In this document: positions 35,966 to 44,408 of the stretch, piece after piece
Numbering within the stretch: position 1 is the first letter of the stretch
Layout of the letters: each line of letters opens with the position of its first letter
DNA from: Niastella soli
Lineage (GTDB): Bacteria; Bacteroidota; Bacteroidia; Chitinophagales; Chitinophagaceae
Direction: 5' to 3'
DNA length: 64,000 bases
NCBI RefSeq assembly: GCF_017742245.1
Contig: NZ_JAGHKO010000005.1
Location: 1 to 64,000, forward strand
Notes under the pieces: model-generated
Databases searched by the model: none
Seen by the model: the letters and a program-made list of their open reading frames with translations, nothing else
Told to the model about the DNA's origin: nothing
Made by a program: the position numbers and the translations under genes

Positions 35966-36360
35966 AGACCTATGGGAAAAATAAATATCTTATTCTAACC
36001 ATTGCCTAAACATCGATCAACCTCAATTTGGCATGGTTCTTTCACATGTACTACGTGTTCCTGTTATCCAGCTCTTGAGCCATTCATGATGATCTTTGTT
36101 GGTCGTATCTTTTATCCCGGCTATATCCCTACGGCTTTTTCCGCCCGTATTTACGCACTATTATAATCTGATGTTTATATAATATAGACCACTCATGGGG
36201 TAGGCATTGCCTATTGCCAATAAAGAAAGCAAGCCACAACCTTCACAACCAGTGATCATTGTTATAAGCAACAGAAAGGTTTATACGAAAAGGCACACGG
36301 TCTCGGCTGAGCCGAGAGCAGTTGGTATAGCAACTCTCACCAGTTATGTCCTGTTTTTTA
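35966..36360. other. About 395 bases without a recognisable gene
   Basis: No coding frame here convinces. A 67-codon frame at 36207-36410 runs into the terminator and contains the palindrome CTCGGCTGAGCCGAG (about 36301-36315) also found near 25.88 kb. The stretch ends in a strong plus-strand terminator with no gene before it, so an unannotated transcript is possible. Confidence 0.4.
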
Positions 36361-36393
36361 AGGTGGTTCCTCCTCCGGGGAACCGCCTTTTTT
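36361..36393 (+). terminator. Orphan intrinsic terminator
   Basis: AGGTGGTTCC and GGAACCGCCT form a 10-bp stem with one G-T pair and an 8-base loop, followed by six T residues. The nearest upstream plus-strand gene (GH2) ends almost 490 bases earlier. Confidence 0.8.
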
Positions 36394-36475
36394 ACTCGGC
36401 GGAGCTTTAGCGTAGGCGAGTTTTACCCGCCGAAGCTTTAGCGTAGGAGGGTTTTATCCGCGGATCGCGTGCGCC
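36394..36475. repeat. GCTTTAGCGTAGGCG family repeat
   Basis: CGGAGCTTTAGCGTAGGCGAG and CCGAAGCTTTAGCGTAGGAGG are two head-to-tail copies of the same word. Related words lie near 10.66, 10.93, 12.58 and 51.0 kb. Confidence 0.75.
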
Positions 36476-36496
36476 GAGGCTACTGCTTTTGGCGAA

Positions 36497-37201
36497 TTAT
36501 TTCAGATTATCAGGATTGGGAATGAAGTTTAGGAAGGAGTGGAATTGCGAATCGTACCGGCGCTTGTCCAGTTTATAATAAAAGGCGCCTTTTTTAGAAC
36601 CCTCTTTTTCCTTTTCTTTTTGTTTAACGAGTAGTTTGGTAGAAAGGATCTTACGGGTAAAATTACGTTTGTCCAAAACGGTGTCATACACGCCGGTATA
36701 CAGGTTGTATAACTGGGGCAACGTAAATTTCTCAGGCATCAGCTCAAATAAGATAGGGTGGAAAGCTGCCTTGTAGCGAAGCTTTTCCTGCGCCATTTTT
36801 ACCATACGGGTATGGTCGAAGATGAGCTTGGGTGTTTTTTTCAGGGAGAACCATTCGGCGTGGAAGTCGTCGCTTATTTGTTTTTCGTATTTACCAATAT
36901 CGATCAGGGCAAAATAAGCCACGGAAACAGTACGTTCTTCAGGGTCACGGTTAGGTTCGCCGAAGGCATATAACTGTTCAATGTATACATTCTTAAGTCC
37001 GGTAAGTTGTTTGAGGATGCGGTTGCCTGCCTGCTCAAAATCCTCATCAGGCTGAACGAAACCACCCATCAGGCTCCATTTATCTTTTTCAGGTTCAAAT
37101 CCTCTCTTTATCAGCAGTAATTTTAGTTCGTGTCCGTCAAAACCGAAAATGATAGAGTCAACCGCAACAAGCATGCGTTTTTGCTTGGAATAATGTTTCA
37201 T
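36497..37201 (-). CDS. Nudix-related transcriptional regulator (NrtR/AraR type)
   Basis: This 234-aa protein has an N-terminal Nudix-like domain (MLVAVDSIIFGFDGHELKLL, WSLMGGFVQPDEDFEQAGNR) and a C-terminal winged-helix part (LPQLYNLYTGVYDTVLDKRN, FTRKILSTKLL). The Nudix box keeps its Gly, first Glu and Arg, but REUxEExGU reads RILKQLTGL, so the metal-binding glutamates are lost and catalysis is unlikely. This fits the Bacteroidota sugar-sensing regulators related to NrtR and AraR. It lies between the two PULs and may regulate either (inference). The following minus-strand gene upstream is an AraC regulator. Confidence 0.85.
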   Translation of the reverse strand: MKHYSKQKRMLVAVDSIIFGFDGHELKLLLIKRGFEPEKDKWSLMGGFVQPDEDFEQAGNRILKQLTGLKNVYIEQLYAFGEPNRDPEERTVSVAYFALIDIGKYEKQISDDFHAEWFSLKKTPKLIFDHTRMVKMAQEKLRYKAAFHPILFELMPEKFTLPQLYNLYTGVYDTVLDKRNFTRKILSTKLLVKQKEKEKEGSKKGAFYYKLDKRRYDSQFHSFLNFIPNPDNLK

Positions 37202-37453
37202 ATGAAAGTGAATCGGTCCATTTTTACTATTAAAATCTGAAATTAAAATAGTGGAAACGGATAGAATTTTGGGTTAAAGTAATAAGAAAATCTGAACAAT
37301 AGTGTAACCGGGTGATGAAGATAGCTATTTTTTTTAAATAGGCCACGCCTGTCAGTTCAACTGCATAACCATTGCCAATTCCTGGCAATGCCGTAATAGC
37401 GGCCGGAACAGGCTTTTGAAGATACTACCGATATAGAGATATGGCCTTACCGC

Positions 37454-38332
37454 TTATATAAAGATGCGGGTGCCGGAAAAGCTTTCCCTGAAATCTTTGG
37501 GCGTACAGCTCTTCTTCTTTTTGAAAATTCGGTTGAAGTTGGAAATATTATTAAACCCGCAGTGATAAGCCACTTCGGCTATAGACTGGGTGGTGTCTAT
37601 CAGCATCCGGGAAGCATGCCCCAGCCTTATCTCGGTAAGGCTGTCGATAAAGGTATTGCCCGTACGTTGTTTAAAAAAGCGGCTGAATGCGGCATCCGAC
37701 ATATTTGCCAGGCGCGCTACTTCGTTCAGGGTAATGGGTTTGTCGAAGTTATGGTTCATGTATTCCAGCGTTTTTTCAATGCGCCGGCTGTTATAAGTGT
37801 ATTGTTCGGTATTGTTGAATGAGGCATCGGATAGAATGCGCATATTACGCGAAATAGATAAATCGTGTAGTATTGACATTAATTCCAGGACAGAATCAAA
37901 TCCCTGTTTCTGGTTTAGATCCATAATGCGGGGCGCCAGTTGCTGGGTGGTCTCTTTAGAGAAGAGGATGCCCCTCAAAGATTTATCCAGCATGGTGCGA
38001 ATAAAACTCAGCTGGTTCCGGCGTAGGAATTTTTCATCGAAAAGGTCTTTATGGAACTGGATGGTGATCTCTTTGATCTCTTTGCTTTTGCATTGGTGGG
38101 TGAACCAGGCATGCTGCAGGTTACTGCCTACTAATACCAGTTCCATTTCATCGATATCTTCAATGTGATCACCTATTACCCGCCTGGCGTTTTTGGCGTT
38201 TTGAATAAAGTTCAGTTCGAATTCTTCATGATAATGCAGGGGAAAGTCGAATGCGGATTTTACCCGGGAGAACAGGGTAAAACAATCGCTTTGAGTTAAT
38301 GGGGTAATTTCCCGCAATAAATTGTTCTTCAT
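37454..38332 (-). CDS. AraC-family transcriptional regulator
   Basis: This 292-aa regulator has an N-terminal cupin-like sensing domain (FDFPLHYHEEFELNFI) and a C-terminal double helix-turn-helix (about 190-290: ITLNEVARLANMSDAAFSRF, then SIAEVAYHCGFNNISNFNRI). Such proteins often sense a sugar and activate the divergent operon. It diverges from the SusC of the mannan PUL across a gap of about 230 bases that contains promoter boxes for both and a short palindrome. The gene is therefore the best candidate for the local mannan regulator (inference). Confidence 0.92.
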   Translation of the reverse strand: MKNNLLREITPLTQSDCFTLFSRVKSAFDFPLHYHEEFELNFIQNAKNARRVIGDHIEDIDEMELVLVGSNLQHAWFTHQCKSKEIKEITIQFHKDLFDEKFLRRNQLSFIRTMLDKSLRGILFSKETTQQLAPRIMDLNQKQGFDSVLELMSILHDLSISRNMRILSDASFNNTEQYTYNSRRIEKTLEYMNHNFDKPITLNEVARLANMSDAAFSRFFKQRTGNTFIDSLTEIRLGHASRMLIDTTQSIAEVAYHCGFNNISNFNRIFKKKKSCTPKDFRESFSGTRIFI

Positions 38333-38360
38333 TTGCTGGCAATTGTATCGTTAGGCTGAT

Positions 38361-38368
38361 CAAATTTA
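38361..38368 (-). promoter_or_regulatory. -7 element of the araC-type gene
   Basis: On the minus strand this reads TAAATTTG, a perfect TAnnTTTG box, ending 28 bases before the AraC ATG. No clear -33 TTTG is seen. Confidence 0.45.
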
Positions 38369-38419
38369 TACAATAACCTGTATAATTAATATCATAGTTT
38401 TACTATTCTGAGTTTTGAC

Positions 38420-38435
38420 GAAATCCATTGATTTC
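38420..38435. promoter_or_regulatory. Palindrome in the divergent control region, possible operator
   Basis: GAAATC-CATT-GATTTC has perfect 6-base arms. It lies about midway between the AraC and SusC promoter boxes, so it could bind a dimeric regulator. There is no direct evidence for binding. Confidence 0.3.
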
Positions 38436-38514
38436 AACGATTTAGCAACGATATATTAATTTTTGAACAGATTTGTTATTGAAAATAATATGAAAATAGG
38501 TCAATATAGTATTA

Positions 38515-38544
38515 TTTAGCAAGCATAAATCAAGCATACATTTG
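38515..38544 (+). promoter_or_regulatory. Promoter of the mannan PUL operon
   Basis: TTTA at 38515-38518 and a perfect TACATTTG at 38537-38544 are 18 bases apart. The box overlaps the TTG that would start a longer SusC frame, so transcription should begin after that TTG. This supports the ATG at 38563 as the true start. Confidence 0.6.
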
Positions 38545-38562
38545 AATCAAATTGATTGCTGT

Positions 38563-41500
38563 ATGAGAAAAAAAGTATTCTGCCGGGTACTCATAATTGT
38601 TTTATGGGTACTGGCACAAACCTCTCCTGCGCATGCCCAAACCAAAACGATCTCGGGCATCATCTCCGACCAAAATGGGCTTCCGCTTGAAAAAGCGACC
38701 ATAAAAGCCAAGGGCGCAAAATTTCAGACTGTTACCGATGCAAACGGTTCATTCAAGATCACCATCCCAGAGAAAGCCACCTCGCTGGAAGTATCGTATG
38801 TTGGCATGAAGCCGGTGACGGTTTCTGTAGACGGAAAGCAAACGATACTGGTTACCCTGAATGTTGCCGATAGCAGGCTCAATGAAGTTGTTGTTATAGG
38901 TTATGGAACAGCCCGCCGTAGCGATGTATCATCGGCCGTTTCTTCTATTAAAACAAAGGACCTGAAAGACCTGCCAGTGGCAGGTATCGACCAGGCTTTG
39001 CAGGGAAAAGTAGCTGGCTTAACGGTTATCAATAACAGTGGCCAGCCGGGCGGCGGCGTGTCTGTTAAAGTGCGTGGTGTTACCACCATTAACAGCAACG
39101 ATCCCCTGATCGTAGTAGATGGCGTTCCCTTTTTTACCAATACCAGGTCTACTACCGGCTACGCCGGTTTGGGCGGTTCCGACGGACAAACCGGTAACAG
39201 TGTAATGGCGTCTATTAACCCTGGCGACATTGAGGCCATCGATGTATTAAAAGATGCATCTGCCCAGGCTATTTATGGTTCACAGGCTGCTAATGGAGTT
39301 ATCATGATCACTACTAAAAAAGGAAAGAACGGTGAAGGGAAAATAAATTATGAAATGTATTACGGGCAGCAGCAGGTGCAAAAAAAGCTGGATCTGATGA
39401 ACCTGCAACAGTTTGCCCAATATCAGAACGAAGTAGCGCCCATTTTGGGTTTAAAACCTTCTGAAGAGTTTAAAGATCCTTCTCTATTAGGCCCTGGTAC
39501 CGATTGGCAGGAAGCCATGTTCCGGCATGGTAAAATGCAAAATCACCAGCTAAGCTTTTCAGGCGGAAAGGATAAAACATCCTATTACCTGTCGCTGAAC
39601 TATTTTAACCAGGAAGGTATTTTAATAGGGTCCGATTTTAAACGGTATACCACCCGCTTTAACCTCGATCATCAGTTGAAGAGCTGGTTGAAGATCGGCT
39701 TTAGCACCAATGCAACAAGGAATATTCAAAACGTAACGCTGGCCGATGCAGCAGAAGGTACCATATGGTGGGGCGCTGTACAAAGCCCCCTGATCCCGGT
39801 TAAAAATATCGATGGGACCTGGGGCGGTGGTACAACCGTTGGCGGTTTTCAATACAGTCAGGATAATCCTATTGCCCGGGCTAACTACAGGGGCAATAAA
39901 TCAACCAACTGGCAGGTGTTTGGTAGTACCTATGCCGATCTGCAGTTAAGAAAAGACCTTAGCTTTAAAACAGAGTTTGCCTATTCGTTGAGCCTGAATA
40001 ATAATACCGCCTTTCAAAACGCAGGCGCTATTGGTCCCAATAAATTGCAAAGCCAGTTATTCGATAAACGGCAGAATGGCTATTACTATGCCCTCAGAAA
40101 TTACCTCAACTATAATAAATGGTTGAATAAACACAGTATTTCAGCAACAGTGGGGCATGAAGCACAGTATTCTTATTACGAAAGCATCGATGGAAAAAAG
40201 GTAAATCTTGCCAATAATATCCTGGACCTCACCGCCGGTAGCAGCGATAAAACTACCTGGCAGCTGGGTGGCGGAAAAGGTAACTGGGCTATGGAGTCGT
40301 GGTTTGCGCGGGGCAGCTATACATATGACGACCGCTTTTCGCTTTCATTAAGTTTCCGGGCCGATGCCTCTTCTAATTTTGGACCCAACAACAGATGGGG
40401 ATATTTTCCCGGCGCATCATTGGGCTGGACGGTTACCAATGAACGCTTTGCTGATCCTGTAAAGAAGGTAGTGAACTATCTGAAATTACGGGCGGGTTAT
40501 GGTGCTGTAGGTAATCAGAATTTACCAAGTGGAGCGCCTTCACCCCCCTATACGTCTGTTGTTTCGTTCTGGCCTGGTCCCGTTGGCTTTGGCGATGCCA
40601 ATTTTTTGAAGGGTATTGCCAACCCCGATCTGAGCTGGGAATCAGTGGTAACAAGAAATGGAGGGCTCGATGCTTCTTTCCTGAAGGGCAGGATTGATCT
40701 GAGCGTAGATGTATATAAGAAAACAACCACCGATATGCTGTTGTTCCTTACCGGCCCCCGGGTAATAGGGGTGGGTGATCAGTGGGACGATTTGGCCGCA
40801 CCTATTGGTAATATGGGGCGGATGAGCAATACCGGTGTCGATATCAGCCTTACCAGTAACAATATCAAAACAAAAGATTTTAGCTGGAAGACCAATGTGA
40901 TTGTGTCGCAATTTAAAAACAAGCTCGATAACTTAGCCGCTTCAACTTCCGGGTTAACCGGCAAGGTATATTACGATAATTACGTAATAACCTATACGAA
41001 ACCAGGTTATGCAGTTGGTTCGTTTTTCGGACTAAAAACCGATGGCTTGTTCCGTTCCAAGGAAGAGCTTGATAATAGCCTGCCGCAATTTGGTTACACC
41101 ATCGACAACACACATACCTATTATGGCGATGTTCGCTTTAAAAATGTAAATGGCGATAATAAGATCGATGCAGATGACATCACCTTTATAGGTAGCCCGC
41201 TTCCTAAATTTACTTTTGGCTTTACTAATACCTTCCAGTATAAAGATTTTGATTGCAGTATATTTTTGCAAGGGAGTCAGGGGGCCAAGATCTTCAATTT
41301 TCTTCGCTGGCAGTTAGAGAAATTGGACAACGCTTTTTATAATCAACTTGCCACTGTAACAGACAGATATACTGAAACAAATACCAACGGAAAATTACCC
41401 CGGTTTACAAACACCAATTCCAATAACGTATATATTTCTGACCGCTATGTAGAAGATGGTTCCTATGTGCGTATCCAGAATATCAGTTTGGGGTACAGGT

Positions 41501-41703
41501 TGCCAAAAAATATTTTGGATAAAGTGAAGGTTAGTAGTGCACGGGTATATGTAACAGTGCAGAATTTAAAAACCTTTACCAATTACAGCAGCTATGATCC
41601 TGAAGTAGGGGCCTTTAATAATAACATTAAACTGATGAATGTTGACATGGGGCACTATCCCAATCCACGCACCTTTACAATTGGTGCAAGCCTTGAACTT
41701 TAA
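38563..41703 (+). CDS. SusC/RagA TonB-linked outer-membrane protein (mannan PUL)
   Basis: This 1046-aa receptor imports oligosaccharides across the outer membrane with TonB energy. A signal peptide (MRKKVFCRVLIIVLWVLAQ, ending AHAQ) is followed directly by a carboxypeptidase-like domain (ISGIISDQNGLPLEKATIKA), the plug (VVVIGYGTARRSDVSSAVSS, LQGKVAGLTV, KVRGVTT) and the barrel (ending PRTFTIGASLEL). It has no STN domain, unlike the PUL 1 SusC, which fits control by AraC rather than a sigma/anti-sigma pair. The substrate is probably beta-manno-oligosaccharide. SusD starts 11 bases after its stop. Confidence 0.95.
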   Translation: MRKKVFCRVLIIVLWVLAQTSPAHAQTKTISGIISDQNGLPLEKATIKAKGAKFQTVTDANGSFKITIPEKATSLEVSYVGMKPVTVSVDGKQTILVTLNVADSRLNEVVVIGYGTARRSDVSSAVSSIKTKDLKDLPVAGIDQALQGKVAGLTVINNSGQPGGGVSVKVRGVTTINSNDPLIVVDGVPFFTNTRSTTGYAGLGGSDGQTGNSVMASINPGDIEAIDVLKDASAQAIYGSQAANGVIMITTKKGKNGEGKINYEMYYGQQQVQKKLDLMNLQQFAQYQNEVAPILGLKPSEEFKDPSLLGPGTDWQEAMFRHGKMQNHQLSFSGGKDKTSYYLSLNYFNQEGILIGSDFKRYTTRFNLDHQLKSWLKIGFSTNATRNIQNVTLADAAEGTIWWGAVQSPLIPVKNIDGTWGGGTTVGGFQYSQDNPIARANYRGNKSTNWQVFGSTYADLQLRKDLSFKTEFAYSLSLNNNTAFQNAGAIGPNKLQSQLFDKRQNGYYYALRNYLNYNKWLNKHSISATVGHEAQYSYYESIDGKKVNLANNILDLTAGSSDKTTWQLGGGKGNWAMESWFARGSYTYDDRFSLSLSFRADASSNFGPNNRWGYFPGASLGWTVTNERFADPVKKVVNYLKLRAGYGAVGNQNLPSGAPSPPYTSVVSFWPGPVGFGDANFLKGIANPDLSWESVVTRNGGLDASFLKGRIDLSVDVYKKTTTDMLLFLTGPRVIGVGDQWDDLAAPIGNMGRMSNTGVDISLTSNNIKTKDFSWKTNVIVSQFKNKLDNLAASTSGLTGKVYYDNYVITYTKPGYAVGSFFGLKTDGLFRSKEELDNSLPQFGYTIDNTHTYYGDVRFKNVNGDNKIDADDITFIGSPLPKFTFGFTNTFQYKDFDCSIFLQGSQGAKIFNFLRWQLEKLDNAFYNQLATVTDRYTETNTNGKLPRFTNTNSNNVYISDRYVEDGSYVRIQNISLGYRLPKNILDKVKVSSARVYVTVQNLKTFTNYSSYDPEVGAFNNNIKLMNVDMGHYPNPRTFTIGASLEL

Positions 41704-41714
41704 AACCTATTACC

Positions 41715-43280
41715 ATGAAACGACTTTCTATATATACTTTTTTAGGAGTACTGATGGTATTGGCATCCTGTAGTAAAAAATATACTGATAGGCCTTCTTT
41801 AGATGCTACTACCTTACAGAACTATTATAATACTGCCGATGAAGTGCGGGGGCTTACCAGTACTTTATATGGACTGCCCTGGGCGGGTTATGAGAACAGG
41901 GCAATGGATGCCATTGGCGATGTAATGTCTGGCAATGAATATTCAGGTGGAAATGACGATCCGCCGTTTTCCAGTTTTTCTTTTGCGTCTACCTCGGTTC
42001 GTATAGCCGATGCCTGGAAGGTGTTTTATAAAATTGGTGGTTGGACCAGTCAATATATGATAGCGCTGGAGCAAAAGAAAGGGATGGGTGGCAATAAAAG
42101 CTTTATCGATCCGGCTATTGCTGAATGCCATTTCTTCAGAGGGGCTGTCTATTTCTATATTGGCCGTTTATGGGGCGATGCGCCTATTGTAACCGATCCG
42201 GGTAAAGCTGCATTGTCGGGTAATTTCAATATTCCCCGGTATTACCAGAAAGACGTGTTACGTTTTGCCCTGGAAGAATTGAAATTGGCCGAAGCAGGAT
42301 TGCCTGAAACCGATCCACAACCTGGGAGATTAACCAGGTATGCAGCCAAAGGCATGATGGCCAAATTGTACCTGTATAATAAGGATTATGATAACGCAAA
42401 AGCAAAAGCGCAGGAAGTGATCAATTCCAAACAATATGACCTGATAGATGATTATGCCGGCATGTTCAATTCGAGCAAATATAACAACAATAAAGAATCT
42501 TTGTTTTCCATTCAACACCAGCTTACAACCGATCCCTGGGGATCGGGCAACCAAAAGAACCCCGACCGGGGGCCTTCCAATTTACAAACAGATGAAGCCA
42601 GCATGTGGCAACTATACATTCCTTCTATGGACATCCTGAGCGCTTATGAAACGGGCGATCTGCGTCGTAAAGGATCTGTAATGGAACAGGGCTGGACCAA
42701 GCCTGATTGGAAACCAAAGAACGCCAATTCAACCTACAACACCTTTATGGCTGCCGGTTACAAATACGATACGGTGCAAAAAGATGGTGATGGGGGCATA
42801 AAGAATACTACCCGGTCAAACATTGCCAAATATGTTGTAGGGCCTGGCAAAACCTATGGTGGTGAAACGGTACTTGGCGCGAACTCAGGTATAAACACGA
42901 TGCTGTTGCGATATGCAGATATCTTGCTTATTTATGCCGAAGCTGTTATTGGTGCCGGTGCTTCTACCACCAATGCAGAGGCCCTGGCTGCCTTTAATAA
43001 AGTAAGAACAAGAGCTGGTCTTGCTACCAAGTCAACTATTACAAAAGACGATATCCTGCAAGAGCGTCGCGTTGAATTTGCTTTTGAAGGCGATTACTGG
43101 TTCGATCTGCAAAGACAGGGATTTGACAAAGCCAAACAGATCATTGAAAAGCAGAACAGAGGTACGGCTGACGTGGCGTCATACCCAAAGTTTACCAAAG
43201 AGTATATGTATTTGCCCGTTCCTGCCGGTGAAATATTGCAGGACCCCGAGTTGGCAAAAGAACCGGTTGGTTATTATTAA
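41715..43280 (+). CDS. SusD/RagB-family glycan-binding lipoprotein (mannan PUL)
   Basis: This 521-aa surface lipoprotein starts MKRLSIYTFLGVLMVLAS with Cys19. The SusD pattern is clear: DPAIAECHFFRGAVYFYIGR, AAKGMMAKLYLYNKDYDNAK, RYADILLIYAEAVIGAG, ILQERRVEFAFEGDYWFDLQ and a YLPVPAGEIL end. It caps the SusC channel and binds the glycan. Spacing of 11 bases to SusC and 23 to the next chosen start shows one operon. Confidence 0.94.
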   Translation: MKRLSIYTFLGVLMVLASCSKKYTDRPSLDATTLQNYYNTADEVRGLTSTLYGLPWAGYENRAMDAIGDVMSGNEYSGGNDDPPFSSFSFASTSVRIADAWKVFYKIGGWTSQYMIALEQKKGMGGNKSFIDPAIAECHFFRGAVYFYIGRLWGDAPIVTDPGKAALSGNFNIPRYYQKDVLRFALEELKLAEAGLPETDPQPGRLTRYAAKGMMAKLYLYNKDYDNAKAKAQEVINSKQYDLIDDYAGMFNSSKYNNNKESLFSIQHQLTTDPWGSGNQKNPDRGPSNLQTDEASMWQLYIPSMDILSAYETGDLRRKGSVMEQGWTKPDWKPKNANSTYNTFMAAGYKYDTVQKDGDGGIKNTTRSNIAKYVVGPGKTYGGETVLGANSGINTMLLRYADILLIYAEAVIGAGASTTNAEALAAFNKVRTRAGLATKSTITKDDILQERRVEFAFEGDYWFDLQRQGFDKAKQIIEKQNRGTADVASYPKFTKEYMYLPVPAGEILQDPELAKEPVGYY

Positions 43281-43303
43281 TCATTCTAAACGTGATTGCT
43301 ATT

Positions 43304-44404
43304 ATGAAAAAGTTCATTCATTATAAATTTCCGGTGATCTGTTTTATAGCAGCCACCGTAGTAGTGACGTTATATGCATGTAAAAAAGATAAGGATGGCA
43401 GTCCCGATACAAAAGCGGGGAACCCCGTTGCCACCAGTTTAACCCCTTCTACCGCAGCTGGTGGTACCCTGTTAACGCTTACAGGCACAGGTTTGGGCCA
43501 GATGCAAAAGATCGTATTTGACCGGGATAGTGTGCCTGCACCTTTTTATTCAACCCTTAATACAGAAAGCGCTGTCGTATTCAGAGTGCCCGATACCATA
43601 TCAGGTGGGCCGCAGAATATTGTACTCACCAATAGTGACGGTAAAACATTGTTGGTGCCCTTTACCGGTTTGGCTTATCCCAAAGTCCTGGAGGTATCGG
43701 ATTATGGTTTTGCAGCCGGAACAAATCTGGAATTGACGGGGGTGAACCTGGAAGATGTGAACAAAGTGGTGATAGAGGGTACTACCGATGCAGCAACCAT
43801 TGTATCGAAATCCAAAAAGAAACTGGTGATCGCCATGCCGGCAACATCAATTGTACGGGCAAAGCTGGCAGTCTCTAACCCAACCGGTACCACCATTACC
43901 ACCCATGAATTTGTATACAAACCCAATAACTTTATAATATTCGATGATGATTTTGGAACGGCTGCTGCCTACGGTGGTAATATTCAGTCGTGGAGCTGGG
44001 ATTGTAATCCCGTCAAATCAACCAGCATAAAAAGTAGAGGGGGCGCAGCTGTAATGCAAGCCGAATACACAAAAGCAAACGGCGGGTTAAGTTTGTTCCT
44101 TGGTTGTAACTGGAAAGATCCCAACAGTACATTTAATATGTTTTTCCCAGCCACTTTTTTAACCTTCTGGGCGTATACTGAAGGGGACGATGCAAAAATT
44201 AACATCATGCCGGATGGGCCCTGGTCGGGCCCTAACAAAGCGGCAACGGCATCAGGGAAATTAAGTATAACGGTGCCCAAAGGTAAATGGACTTATTTCA
44301 GATTACCGGTTGATTTTATTAAAGGCGATTATAGCCGGTTAAACCTTCAAATAGATGGCGGGCCTAAAACTGTTTATTTCGATGAAATGCTTATGGTTAA
44401 ATAA
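43304..44404 (+). CDS. Surface glycan-binding lipoprotein with two IPT/TIG domains
   Basis: This 366-aa protein takes the SusE/SusF-like position after SusD. From the chosen ATG it starts MKKFIHYKFPVICFIAATVV with a lipoprotein Cys in LYACKKDKD. Two TIG-type immunoglobulin-like domains follow (about 35-120, VATSLTPSTAAGGTLLTLTG; about 122-210). The C-terminal beta-rich domain (about 211-366) begins FIIFDDDFG and holds many Trp residues (SWSWDCN, NWKDPN, GPWSGPN), likely sugar-binding. A start four codons upstream is possible. The protein should hold mannan at the cell surface for the GH26 enzyme (inference). Confidence 0.85.
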   Translation: MKKFIHYKFPVICFIAATVVVTLYACKKDKDGSPDTKAGNPVATSLTPSTAAGGTLLTLTGTGLGQMQKIVFDRDSVPAPFYSTLNTESAVVFRVPDTISGGPQNIVLTNSDGKTLLVPFTGLAYPKVLEVSDYGFAAGTNLELTGVNLEDVNKVVIEGTTDAATIVSKSKKKLVIAMPATSIVRAKLAVSNPTGTTITTHEFVYKPNNFIIFDDDFGTAAAYGGNIQSWSWDCNPVKSTSIKSRGGAAVMQAEYTKANGGLSLFLGCNWKDPNSTFNMFFPATFLTFWAYTEGDDAKINIMPDGPWSGPNKAATASGKLSITVPKGKWTYFRLPVDFIKGDYSRLNLQIDGGPKTVYFDEMLMVK

Positions 44405-44408
44405 TAAA

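Noticed and set aside
36207-36410. 67-codon frame before the AraR-type gene
   Set aside because: It runs through the palindrome, the terminator hairpin and a repeat word, so it cannot be a normal gene.
38542-38562. TTG start for the mannan SusC, seven codons upstream
   Set aside because: The perfect TACATTTG promoter box overlaps that TTG, so the codon would not be in the transcript.
44355-44408. Longer GH26 frame overlapping the binding-protein gene
   Set aside because: The added residues overlap the preceding coding region by 50 bases and would bury the signal peptide.
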